A stretch of DNA of 64,000 nt from Salinactinospora qingdaonensis (GTDB lineage Bacteria; Actinomycetota; Actinomycetes; Streptosporangiales; Streptosporangiaceae): the NCBI RefSeq assembly GCF_039539445.1, contig NZ_BAABDD010000018.1, positions 36,571 to 100,570 on the forward strand, in the 5' to 3' direction. The translations under genes and the position numbers were made by a program. The notes under the pieces are model-generated. The model saw only the letters and a list, made by a program, of their open reading frames with translations. It ran no database searches and was not told the origin of the DNA. Position 1 is the first letter of the stretch. Every line of letters begins with the position of its first letter. Shown piece by piece: positions 43,118 through 51,136 of this stretch.

Positions 43118-45226
43118 GTGATGACTCACGAGACCGACACCCAACGGCGCGGGACAGGGGTGGGTTCCGTGACGGGCGGTGCCGGGACGGTCGCCACGGC
43201 CCCTGGAGGGCCAATGAACACGGGCCCCGGCACGCAGATCAACGCCACGTTCGACTTCGAGGAGCTACGCAGCTACCTGGATGGGCGGTTGCGGACTCAG
43301 GTGGGCGCCCGGCACGGTAACGGGCGGATACCGGCAGACGAGGTGGCGCAGATCAGGCGCCGCTTCGCACGCCCGGGGGGCTACGACGGGGCGCGCCAGA
43401 AGCTGGCGAAGACCGGAATCCTGTTCCTGTGCGGCGAGCCGGGCAGTGGCCGGCGCGGCACCGCGACCCAACTGCTGGGAGTGGTGGGCGACCCCACAGG
43501 TGTCGGCCGCGAGATCCGCGAGCTGCCCGATCAGGAAGAGGCCCCCTACCTCGACGAGACCAGAATTCACCCGGCCGAGTTGCTGCTGCTGGACGCAGCG
43601 ACCGACGGTGGCTACCCGCTGCGGGAGTTGCAGGGGGAGCTGAGCTCCTACCGGGCGAGCGTAGCCGCCCGCGGCGCCTATCTCGTCGTGCTGGTCTCCC
43701 CCGATGAAGAAAGGGCGTTACAGGGCAGATTCGACTCGCTCGTCGCCCATATCCAGCGGCCGGAGGGCAGGGAGGTGCTGTGGCGGCACCTGGCTGACCT
43801 GGGGATCACCCCCGCCGACACGGTCATGGCAGAACAGGAGACGCAGCAGTGGCTGTGCTCGGCCGACGTGCGGGAAGCCGCCCACCTGGCCAGTCTCATC
43901 AACCACGCCCGAGAGCGGGATGGGGGGAGAGGAGAGTTCCATGACTGGCTACAGGAAGCCCGATCCGCGCTGCAAGACTGGGACGAATCAGTGGCCGGGC
44001 AGATCGACCGGTGTGGCACCAGCCGGCAGCGCGCCGTGCTGCTCGCAGCGGCCATGTTCGAGGGCTGCTCCGCCGACCGGGTGTTTTACGCCGCCGAGGA
44101 ACTGCTACCTCGGGTCGCCACCCCTGAGGACGACCTCCCTGAGCTGGAACGGCAGCGGTTCTCCTGCCAGCTCCAGGAACTGGATGTGCCGTTGGAGGGA
44201 CGGCGGACGAGGTTTCGGAAGCTGAACTACGGCGCGGCGATGCGCAACCGCTTCTGGGACGACTTTCCCGGGCTGCGGGGCCGCTTCGAGGAATGGATCG
44301 ACGCTTGCCTGCGCCACCACGAGCTTTCCGAGGCAGAGCGAGGGCTGATTACCGACCGCCTCGCCGACCAGCACCTACGGTGCGGCTCCACCGAGGAGCT
44401 GTTCGCGATGGTGGAGCGCTGGACCCGCCAAGGCGGGCAGATGGGAGAGGCCCCCTTCGCCCCGCGGCAGGCGCTCCAGCTCCTGGGGCGCCTACTCGAC
44501 GACGAGTACGCCGACCACCCCACCCGCGCCAGGATTCGGGAGTGGGCGCTGGAGCCGGGACTGTCGACGCCTCTGGCCGAGGTACTGATCGTCGTCTGCC
44601 GCGAGTTCCTCGCCGAGACCTACCCGGACCAGGCGTTCGTCCGGCTGCGCCACCTGGCGCGCCACCCGCGCGCATCGATCGCGAACGAGGCCAAGCGGGT
44701 GATCATGGAACTGGCGGGTGGCGACGCGGAGTTGCGCGGGGTACTGCTGCGCATCCTGGCCTACCGGCTGGCACGGCGGCACCGGCAGGCACGGCGCATC
44801 CACGACGCCGACACCGAGCTGCTATGGCGGGTCACCGATCCCGGGCTGCCGATAGCCGGCGTGGGGGACCGGGTGTCCTCCACACAGCCGGCGCACCACC
44901 TCCTGACCTCGGCCATGGTTGCGGTGATGGCGGCCGACCCAGCACAGGCCGGCCGCTACGCCCGGCGCTGGCTGGAATCCTCCGCCGCGAACCCCCGGTG
45001 GTCGGCCGCCATGCTCGACCCGATGGTGCAAGCCGCCGCTGAGGCCGGGTGCTGCGCTCGGCTCTACACCGCGGCACGCCGCTGGGCCCTGGAGGCCCCC
45101 AACCCGCGGGAACAGTTCCCTCGGCGCCGGGCCGCGGAGCTGCTCACCGACCGGGTCGACCACAGTCAAGGATTCACCTTCGACACGACGCATCGGACGG
45201 ACACGGCGGAAGAGGCCGCGCAATGA
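43118..45226 (+). CDS. NTPase-like protein with degenerate P-loop and N-terminal recruitment motif
   Basis: The 702-residue protein starts with a glycine-rich segment including GTVATAPGGPMNTGPGTQIN (23-42), matching the cyclase tail at 12 of 20 positions. A P-loop-like unit follows: GILFLCGEPGSGRRGTA (100-116), where the Walker A Lys and Ser/Thr are both Arg; a Walker B-like AELLLLDAATDGG; and AYLVVLVSPDEE. The rest is helical and repeat-like, as in STAND-type receptors. It begins five bases after the cyclase stop and overlaps the next gene by ATGA. It is likely a scaffold or switch with weak or no NTP hydrolysis. Confidence 0.6.
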   Translation: MMTHETDTQRRGTGVGSVTGGAGTVATAPGGPMNTGPGTQINATFDFEELRSYLDGRLRTQVGARHGNGRIPADEVAQIRRRFARPGGYDGARQKLAKTGILFLCGEPGSGRRGTATQLLGVVGDPTGVGREIRELPDQEEAPYLDETRIHPAELLLLDAATDGGYPLRELQGELSSYRASVAARGAYLVVLVSPDEERALQGRFDSLVAHIQRPEGREVLWRHLADLGITPADTVMAEQETQQWLCSADVREAAHLASLINHARERDGGRGEFHDWLQEARSALQDWDESVAGQIDRCGTSRQRAVLLAAAMFEGCSADRVFYAAEELLPRVATPEDDLPELERQRFSCQLQELDVPLEGRRTRFRKLNYGAAMRNRFWDDFPGLRGRFEEWIDACLRHHELSEAERGLITDRLADQHLRCGSTEELFAMVERWTRQGGQMGEAPFAPRQALQLLGRLLDDEYADHPTRARIREWALEPGLSTPLAEVLIVVCREFLAETYPDQAFVRLRHLARHPRASIANEAKRVIMELAGGDAELRGVLLRILAYRLARRHRQARRIHDADTELLWRVTDPGLPIAGVGDRVSSTQPAHHLLTSAMVAVMAADPAQAGRYARRWLESSAANPRWSAAMLDPMVQAAAEAGCCARLYTAARRWALEAPNPREQFPRRRAAELLTDRVDHSQGFTFDTTHRTDTAEEAAQ

Positions 45227-46482
45227 CGAAGGAAAGGCTCGCGTGGACGGGGATAGCGGTGACCGCCGCGCTGGCGCTCGCGGCTATGGCACTGCTGATC
45301 GGGTGGTGGACGCTGCTATGGGGGCCGGCCCTGGTGGTGCTCGCAGGGCTGATCTTCCACCTGGTACGGCTGGGCGGGGTGAGCGCGCCCCCAGCGAACC
45401 CCGTGGAGAGAAGAGTCGTGACGCCGGAGGTCCCCGACGAGGAGGCTGCACAGCCACCCGTGTCACTGCCGCGCCAGGGCAGGCAGCTCTCCCGGGTCGC
45501 GCTCCCCAGCGCCCATGAAGACTACGACTTCCTGTTCTCGGCGATGGTGTACTGGCGCCCGCGCGGCTCCATGGAGACCGGCGCCGAGGGGATGGCCACC
45601 AGCTTGGTCCTGGAGCGGGCGGGAACGCTGGCGCTCTCGGAGTTGCCCGAAGACTACGAAATCGCGCGCCACCAGATCGCCGCCGAGGTGGGGCAGGTGA
45701 TGTGGCACGAGGAGGGCGCCCTGGAGGTCTGGGCCGAGGAGATCTGCCTGGAGCTGGACGACGAGGACACTCAACGGTTGCGCCAACTCCGTGACATGCG
45801 CAAAGACGAGGAGATCCGCAACCAGCAGCGCGAGATCGAACGCAACCGGCGCGCCTACCTGAAAAACGACGTGCTCGCCAGCCCGGGGCGGGCGGTGGTG
45901 TGGTGGCTCGCGCGGGACCCGGAGCGCATCGAAGAGACCCTCGGGCACATCGCCACATTGTCGCGATTGTCGGCCGCGGCCAACGGCACCGAGGTGCCAT
46001 GGCTCTACCGTGAACTGGCCGGCGAGCTCGGACACCGCCACGAACGGTGGTCCGAGGCGGTCGTGCCCGACGTGAGCGACGGCGAGGGGAGGCTCGCTCG
46101 TGCCGGTGCCCTCTCGGTGAACGGCCATAGCGGCAACGGTGTCGCACCCGAGGGGGTGGCCCAACGGGCCGACACGGCAGAGGAAGCAGAGGAAGCGGAG
46201 CCACTGCTGCACTTGCCCGCCTTCATCGACGCGGTGGCCGGAGACGACGGCAGCGAGCGGGAGATGGCTGTTGACCGGCTCGCTCGCCTGCTGGAGAAGG
46301 GCCGGCAGCCGGAGCTGGCCCAACGGCTGCGCGAGCGCTACGGGGTCCCCGGCGTGTCGACGGCGACAGAACCGGCGCCCTCAGTCGCGCCCGCCGCTCC
46401 CCCCGCCGAGGATGCGCCGCCCGCGGCGGACGGCGAGCCCCCCGCCGCCACCGACGGTGGCGGCCCTTCCCCGTCCGACTGA
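45223..46482 (+). CDS. membrane-anchored SPFH-like coiled-coil protein
   Basis: The 419-residue protein has two N-terminal TM helices (about 7-26 and 30-48), then a soluble region with SPFH-like traits: YDFLFSAMVYWRPRG, a helix-rich segment with EIARHQIAAEVGQVM, AEEICLELDDEDTQRLRQLR and a charged coiled coil RKDEEIRNQQREIERNRRAY. The C-terminal 120 residues are acidic and Pro/Ala-rich. Its ATG overlaps the NTPase stop (ATGA), so it belongs to the same system and could be its membrane effector or platform. The SPFH relation is a visual judgement. Confidence 0.55.
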   Translation: MTKERLAWTGIAVTAALALAAMALLIGWWTLLWGPALVVLAGLIFHLVRLGGVSAPPANPVERRVVTPEVPDEEAAQPPVSLPRQGRQLSRVALPSAHEDYDFLFSAMVYWRPRGSMETGAEGMATSLVLERAGTLALSELPEDYEIARHQIAAEVGQVMWHEEGALEVWAEEICLELDDEDTQRLRQLRDMRKDEEIRNQQREIERNRRAYLKNDVLASPGRAVVWWLARDPERIEETLGHIATLSRLSAAANGTEVPWLYRELAGELGHRHERWSEAVVPDVSDGEGRLARAGALSVNGHSGNGVAPEGVAQRADTAEEAEEAEPLLHLPAFIDAVAGDDGSEREMAVDRLARLLEKGRQPELAQRLRERYGVPGVSTATEPAPSVAPAAPPAEDAPPAADGEPPAATDGGGPSPSD

Positions 46483-47096
46483 GGCCCCGGCGGGGCGCGG
46501 CCCGGGTGTCCCAGAGGACGGCAAGGAACAAGCGCGGCGACCGCGCCCAGATGACGGGTGTAGCGAGAACTTCCCCGGTTGGGGGAGAGCCCACCGGTGG
46601 GCGGTTCCCGGGACTGGCCCCGGGGCCGCCCGTGGACGGTCGGTGGGAGCCGGGAAAGGCCGGCCGGGGCTTGCCCCGGCCGGCCGCCCGGCTGTTCGGG
46701 GCAGCGGTGAGCCCCCACCCCCTCAAACCGGCCACGGTAAGGCGGCGCGGGCTCTCGCCGAGCAGGGCAGCCGCTATCTGCACTCCGCGACGGCAGCGCC
46801 ATCTCCCATCCTCGACACCGCCGGGGCGCGGCCCATAGTCGAAAACCGTTCTTGTGACTTCCCTCGCGGCGAAAGAACCGGCCATAGGCAGCATCCGATA
46901 ACAGCTACGTCTTTTTAGTCTTAGACGACCCACCCCCACTTTCCTAGGATCTGGATTCGACGGCGACGACGCCGAACGAGCAAATCGGGTGAGACGAAGA
47001 ATTCTATAGCCACTACAGGGGCTCAGCCAGAGACCCCCGAAAAGCGCCATCGAGATTCTTTCTTCACATCCAACGGATCGAATAGTGGGGAAACAC
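46483..47096. other. gene-free gap after the cyclase-NTPase operon
   Basis: No gene is supported. It contains a strong hairpin at 46658 and, from about 46840 to 47080, a more AT-rich stretch leading to the truncated nitronate monooxygenase gene. Confidence 0.4.
46658..46685 (+). terminator. perfect 13-bp stem hairpin
   Basis: GGCCGGCCGGGGC-TT-GCCCCGGCCGGCC, a perfect stem with a two-base spacer, 175 bp downstream of the last gene of the cyclase-NTPase operon. Likely terminator. Confidence 0.6.
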
Positions 47097-47489
47097 GTGA
47101 TCAATACGAGGCTGACCGAACTGCTAGGAATCGACCATCCCGTGGTCTGCGCTCCGATGGGCTCGGTGTCGGGCAGCGAGCTCACCTCAGCCGTGACCGC
47201 CGCGGGCGGGTTGGGGCTGGTCGGCGTCAGTTACGGCGACGAGCGTTTCATCGACGAGCACGTAGCGAAGGCGGCGGCCGGTGGCGGTGTGTGGGGCGCG
47301 GGGTGTGTCATGTTCACCTTCGACCAGCGCCCTGGCCTGTGGGAGCAGGTTCTCGGCTACGCTCCGCCGGTAATCGCCCTGTCTTTCGGCGACGAGGAAC
47401 AAGTCAAACGGTACGTCAGCCAAGGGCGCGAGGCGGGCGCGGTCGTCGCGGCCACACCCGCCCGAAGCCAGGGCTTGCTTTGCCTGTAG
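47097..47489 (+). pseudogene. truncated nitronate monooxygenase
   Basis: Residues VINTRLTELLGIDHPVVCAPMG...SELTSAVTAAGGLGLVGVSYGDE and PPVIALSFGDEEQVKRYVSQGREAGAVVAAT match the N-terminal third of the NMO/2-nitropropane dioxygenase family (FMN TIM barrel, usually 320-360 residues). Homology ends near residue 120 and a stop follows, so the catalytic and FMN-binding C-terminal part is missing. GTG at 47097 with GGGGAA upstream is the likely start. A deletion joins it to the ArsR gene end. Confidence 0.75.
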
Positions 47490-47504
47490 AGAATCGTTGC
47501 CGCC

Positions 47505-47885
47505 TCATAGGTCCTGGGAAGGCGAGGCAGCGACAAGGTCGAGCAGGCCGGGAAAACGGGCGTTGAGGTCGTGAACCCGGACCTGGCTACGTCGTTCGAG
47601 CCCGTATTGGCGCTGCCGGATCAGGCCGGCCTCGCGCAGTGCACGGAAGTGATGGGTGAGGGAAGACTTCGGTCGATCGAATCCGAACCAGCCACAGGTG
47701 TGATCGAAAGCTTCTGACTCCAGCAAGAGCCTCCGCACGATCTCCAGCCGCAGCGGATCACTCAGCGCGGCCATGACCACCTCCAGCCGCATCTCCTCTG
47801 GTGCCGGCTCGGGCAGTGGCTCGGGGAGATCCTCCGCCGACTCCTGCTGGGGAGCCGAGGGGGATGCCGCAACGCGCTGTTGCAT
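47505..47885 (-). CDS. ArsR-type winged-helix regulator
   Basis: The 126-residue protein has an N-terminal Pro/Glu-rich arm and a wHTH: ALSDPLRLEIVRRLLLES then FDRPKSSLTHHFRALREAGLIRQRQYGLERRSQVRV. No cysteine metal site typical of metal sensors is obvious, although CGWFGFDRP occurs before the recognition helix. The ATG at 47885 has AGGAG eight bases before it. It diverges from an MFS exporter with a perfect palindrome between, so it probably represses the exporter and itself. Confidence 0.82.
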   Translation of the reverse strand: MQQRVAASPSAPQQESAEDLPEPLPEPAPEEMRLEVVMAALSDPLRLEIVRRLLLESEAFDHTCGWFGFDRPKSSLTHHFRALREAGLIRQRQYGLERRSQVRVHDLNARFPGLLDLVAASPSQDL

Positions 47886-47914
47886 CGGTGTCACTCCTCG
47901 CTTGACATCCACAC

Positions 47915-47934
47915 AGTACGACTATCATCGTACT
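47915..47934. promoter_or_regulatory. operator palindrome in ArsR/MFS divergent promoter
   Basis: AGTACGACTATCATCGTACT has perfect 7-bp arms (AGTACGA/TCGTACT) around CTATCA. A TTGACA lies at 47902-47907, so the palindrome would overlap the promoter spacer and -10 region of the exporter gene. Confidence 0.72.
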
Positions 47935-47982
47935 ATGTAGCAGTTCGAATTTACTCGTACAGGGTTGTCGAGAGGACTCGCA

Positions 47983-49239
47983 ATGGCACAGACGCGATCA
48001 CTGTCGAGAAACGAGACGCAGGCACCGACGGCCGCCGCGGAGGACACCGCCCCGCCGCGATGGAAGGTGTGGTTAGCGGCATGGCCGGTGACAGCGGTGT
48101 TCATCCTCTCCAACACCGCCACCCCGTTGTACGTACTCTGGCAGCGGGAGATCGGGTTCTCCGACGGAACCCTCACGGTGATCTTCACCAGTTACATCGC
48201 CGGCCTGCTCGCGGCGCTGCTCGCGGCGGGGGTGGCCTCGGACCGACTCGGGCGCAAGCCTGTGCTGTTACCGGCGCTGACGCTGGCGCTCATAGCATGT
48301 CTGATCTTCGCCACGGCCTCATCGGTCCTCGCGTTGGTGGTAGCGCGTTTCCTGAGCGGCGTCGCCGTCGGCGCTATCGTTTCGGCCGGTATGGCCGCGG
48401 TGACCGATGTGGGAGGCGCTTCGCGCACCCGGCTGGCCTCGCTGTTGGCCTCAACGGCGATGGTGCTGGGAGCGGGACTGGGGCCCTTGCTGGCGGGCGT
48501 GCTTTCAGAGACGCTTCCCGGGCCGAAGGTCACGATCTTCATGGTCGAGATCGTCCTGTTGGCGGCGGCCTTCCTCGTGGTCATGTGGCTGCCGGCGCGG
48601 CGCGGCAGCGCCGAGGCCACCCGCGGCGCGGGCTCGTGGGTGCGCGTGCCCTCGGTGCCGCCCGCTAACCGAATCCATCTCATGCTCGGCATCGTGGTCT
48701 TCGCACCGGGAATCACCGCGACCTCATTCGTGCTCTCGCTTGGCCCTTCGGTTCTGGCCGGGCAACTCGGTAGCGACAGCCGAATCGTCGCGGGCGCGAC
48801 GGCCTTCGTGATGTTCGCGGCGGCTACAGGAATGCAGTTCGCGGTGCAGCGGCTAGGGGTGCGTAGCATCCTGCTCGGCGGTGCCATGAGTACGGTCGCC
48901 AGCATGGTCACGCTCATGCTGGCGATGCACACCACGTCGGTGCCACTGCTCGTCCTCGCCGCGCTGCTGGCCGGCTCCGGCCAAGGCATGGGCCAACTCG
49001 GGGGACTGTCGCTGTTGAGCGCCAACGTTCCCGCCCGGCGGCGGGCCGAGGCCAACGCCGGCCTCAACGTCGGGGGCTATGTCATGGCTGGGACGCTGCC
49101 CGTGGCCGCGGGCTACCTCAGCGACGCGGTCGGCTTGGCGACGGGCACCACCATCTTCGGGACGGTCATGTTGCTACTCGCCCTCCTGGGTGGAGCGTTC
49201 GTGCTCGCCGGCTACCGGCGGATCTCCGAACACGGCTGA
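47983..49239 (+). CDS. MFS transporter (12-TMS type)
   Basis: The 418-residue membrane protein has MFS marks: YVLWQREIGFSDGTLTVIFTSYIAGLLAALLAAGVASDRLGRKPVLLPAL (TM1-2 with the DRxGRKP loop), ARFLSGVAVGAIVSAG in TM4 and LGAGLGPLLAGVLSE in TM5. The N-terminal 25 residues are cytoplasmic and disordered. GAGAGGA precedes the ATG at 47983. It is probably an effluxer for a small toxic compound sensed by the divergent ArsR protein. Confidence 0.87.
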   Translation: MAQTRSLSRNETQAPTAAAEDTAPPRWKVWLAAWPVTAVFILSNTATPLYVLWQREIGFSDGTLTVIFTSYIAGLLAALLAAGVASDRLGRKPVLLPALTLALIACLIFATASSVLALVVARFLSGVAVGAIVSAGMAAVTDVGGASRTRLASLLASTAMVLGAGLGPLLAGVLSETLPGPKVTIFMVEIVLLAAAFLVVMWLPARRGSAEATRGAGSWVRVPSVPPANRIHLMLGIVVFAPGITATSFVLSLGPSVLAGQLGSDSRIVAGATAFVMFAAATGMQFAVQRLGVRSILLGGAMSTVASMVTLMLAMHTTSVPLLVLAALLAGSGQGMGQLGGLSLLSANVPARRRAEANAGLNVGGYVMAGTLPVAAGYLSDAVGLATGTTIFGTVMLLLALLGGAFVLAGYRRISEHG

Positions 49240-49449
49240 GGCCCCGAACCTATCGCGGAAACGAGCCAGGTGCGGCGAACGGGGTGAAGGTGACCGCCGA
49301 GACCCTTGCGAGAAGGAAGGGACGCTATCCGATCTGGTCGCCAGGTTGGGTAGCGCGTTTCCCGGTCATACGCCGGATGGCGGGAGAGCAGCGGCCTCGA
49401 GGGGAACGTGGTCGGCGCACAGCGACCGGTTCCCCGGGACTGTTGCCCC

Positions 49450-50060
49450 AGCGGAGGGGAACCGGCGATCGCGTCGGGGATAGCAAGGATGCGGGACGAA
49501 GCGGTGGCCGGCGCCTGCCTGGCCTCGCACCAGAGCAGAGGCTGTTCGACAAGGTCCTCCCACGTCAGCGTCTCCAGGCCGGCGAGAGTGTGCTGGCTGC
49601 GCAGCAAGATTCCCAGAGGCTCGTCCCACACGGTGGCGGCAACCATGGCACCCTGCTCCGCCGGGAGCCTGACGACGGCAAGGTTGAGCTCTCCGTGGCG
49701 AAGCAACTCCAACTGTCTCCGTGAGGGCGTTGGGCACAGTTGCAGCCGGGGAGGCGCCTGCTCACGCCGGCCGTGCGACCAATGGGCCCGCACGCCCGTC
49801 TCGCCCCAGGTCAACGCTTCAGTTGGCGCGTCGTAGCACACGCCCACTTCCCAGGTGGCGGAAGGCGGTGTCGCTGTGGCGAGACGGCTGAACGGAGCTG
49901 GCTGGGGATGTTCTCGATGCCGTTGAGAAAGGTACGCCCCGCTTCGGTCAGTCGGACACCGCGCGTGGTGCGGACGAACAGTGCGGCCCCCACGACCCGC
50001 TCCAGCCGTAGAATCTACTGGCTCAAGCTGGGTAAGGCGTGGGTGAAGGCGGGACGCCCG
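49450..50060 (-). pseudogene. decayed LysR-family regulator
   Basis: The minus strand encodes FTHALPSLSQ, a TAG, then ILRLERVVGAALFVRTTRGVRLTEAG, which is a LysR HTH with a stop at the usual Gln of LSQQI (CAG to TAG). After a shift, a second frame encodes LLRHGELNLAVVRLPAEQGAMVA and WDEPLGILLRSQHTLAG, the substrate-binding domain. The N-terminal 25 residues and the last part are lost. Confidence 0.7.
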
Positions 50061-50312
50061 ATACTAGAGGAGCCCTATGCCGGCGAGATATTCGCAGAGA
50101 TATTCAAGACGGGTCAGCAGAAAGGGGAGATCACCTCAGATGTGGACCCCGAGCGCGTGGGAAACCTGCTACGTGACGCCTATCTGGGAACCCTCTACCG
50201 ATGGTCACGAAACCCAGCGGAAAGGTTTCCACTCCAAGCGGAGCTTCGAGAGATCGTCCGTATCATCTCAAAAGGAGTGATTCCTCAGGGCTCCGGGGAA
50301 CAGCGCTCCTAG
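50060..50312 (+). pseudogene. C-terminal fragment of TetR-family regulator
   Basis: The plus strand encodes AGEIFAEIFKTGQQKGEITSDVDPERVGNLLRDAYLGTLYRWSRNP, typical of the ligand-binding C-terminal part of TetR proteins. No HTH precedes it; instead the frame runs into the antisense LysR remnant, so two regulator genes were joined by deletion. Confidence 0.6.
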
Positions 50313-51136
50313 TCAGAAGGATCTCAATACCTCCTCGGTTGGGCAGAATCGGGCAAAGCGAAGGGGACGGTCAAAGGACGAGCGAGAATCGTAAATAACG
50401 CGCGACTTCCCGCCGCGCTTTCGCCGGCACGCGGCCACGGCGGGGCCACGGGAAGTCCAGCCGCGACATCCGCCAACGTCGCCAAGGTCTGCCCCGTGCT
50501 TATGACGGCCCGCCGGCCGCGTGCCAGCGGGCAAGAGTCCACATGGCGCGCAAGTGTGCGCTGTCGGTGCCCAACAGACCTGGTGGCGCGGGGAAAAATG
50601 GCGCCGAAACATCGGATGACCGTTGGCTCCCACCCCTCCCTCATGGCCTCCGCCCGCCGGACGGACATACATAGAAGCGCCGAGGAGACCTCGGTCACCG
50701 ACGCCGACCGGAAGTTTTTCCCGCTCGCCGGTTCGGTGCCGGCCTCACGTCAGACCGGGGCCACGGCTGACCGTGGACTGGAGTGGGGCCCGGGGCCGCT
50801 GGAATGGGAGAGACCCAACGTATGCGACTCGCGGTCGACGGGGCGCGGCCGGCGCCCGACGCGCCGGGCGCGAGAGGGGCTGACCCCGACCGCGTCCCCG
50901 CGGATACCACGGTTAAAAATCCTTTTCCGACGGCGAAGCGGCGCGTCGGCAGGGGCGGGCAGGGTAGGTGCGACTACTGCGACAAACGGTTACGAGCCGC
51001 CCCTCACCGACCCTCCCCCGCGGAATGGTGGGGACGGCAGCGCTCCCGAGCGACGTGCGACGCGCCGACCACGGAGGTAACGGCCACTGACCCGGTCGCC
51101 GGCGGGCTCTGGGAGCGCGGAAAGGCAGGGTGTGCC
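50313..51136. other. gene-free gap
   Basis: About 820 bp in which no recognisable gene or strong repeat is seen. Long open frames here have no family resemblance and are typical GC-rich noise. Confidence 0.4.

Noticed and set aside
45049..45222. An upstream in-frame start for the membrane SPFH-like gene
   Set aside because: The extension lies entirely in the NTPase gene and would place Pro/Arg-rich sequence before the first membrane helix; the ATGA overlap gives a better start at 45223.
41212..46482. Naming the cyclase-NTPase operon as Pycsar or CBASS
   Set aside because: No Pycsar effector (cNMP-binding TM or TIR) and no CD-NTase are present; the Crp/Fnr gene has a DNA-binding domain and looks like a regulator.
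50783..51136. An N-terminal extension of the M4-like protease from 50783
   Set aside because: The added 118 residues have noise composition, and the ATG at 51137 with AGGG upstream is more plausible.
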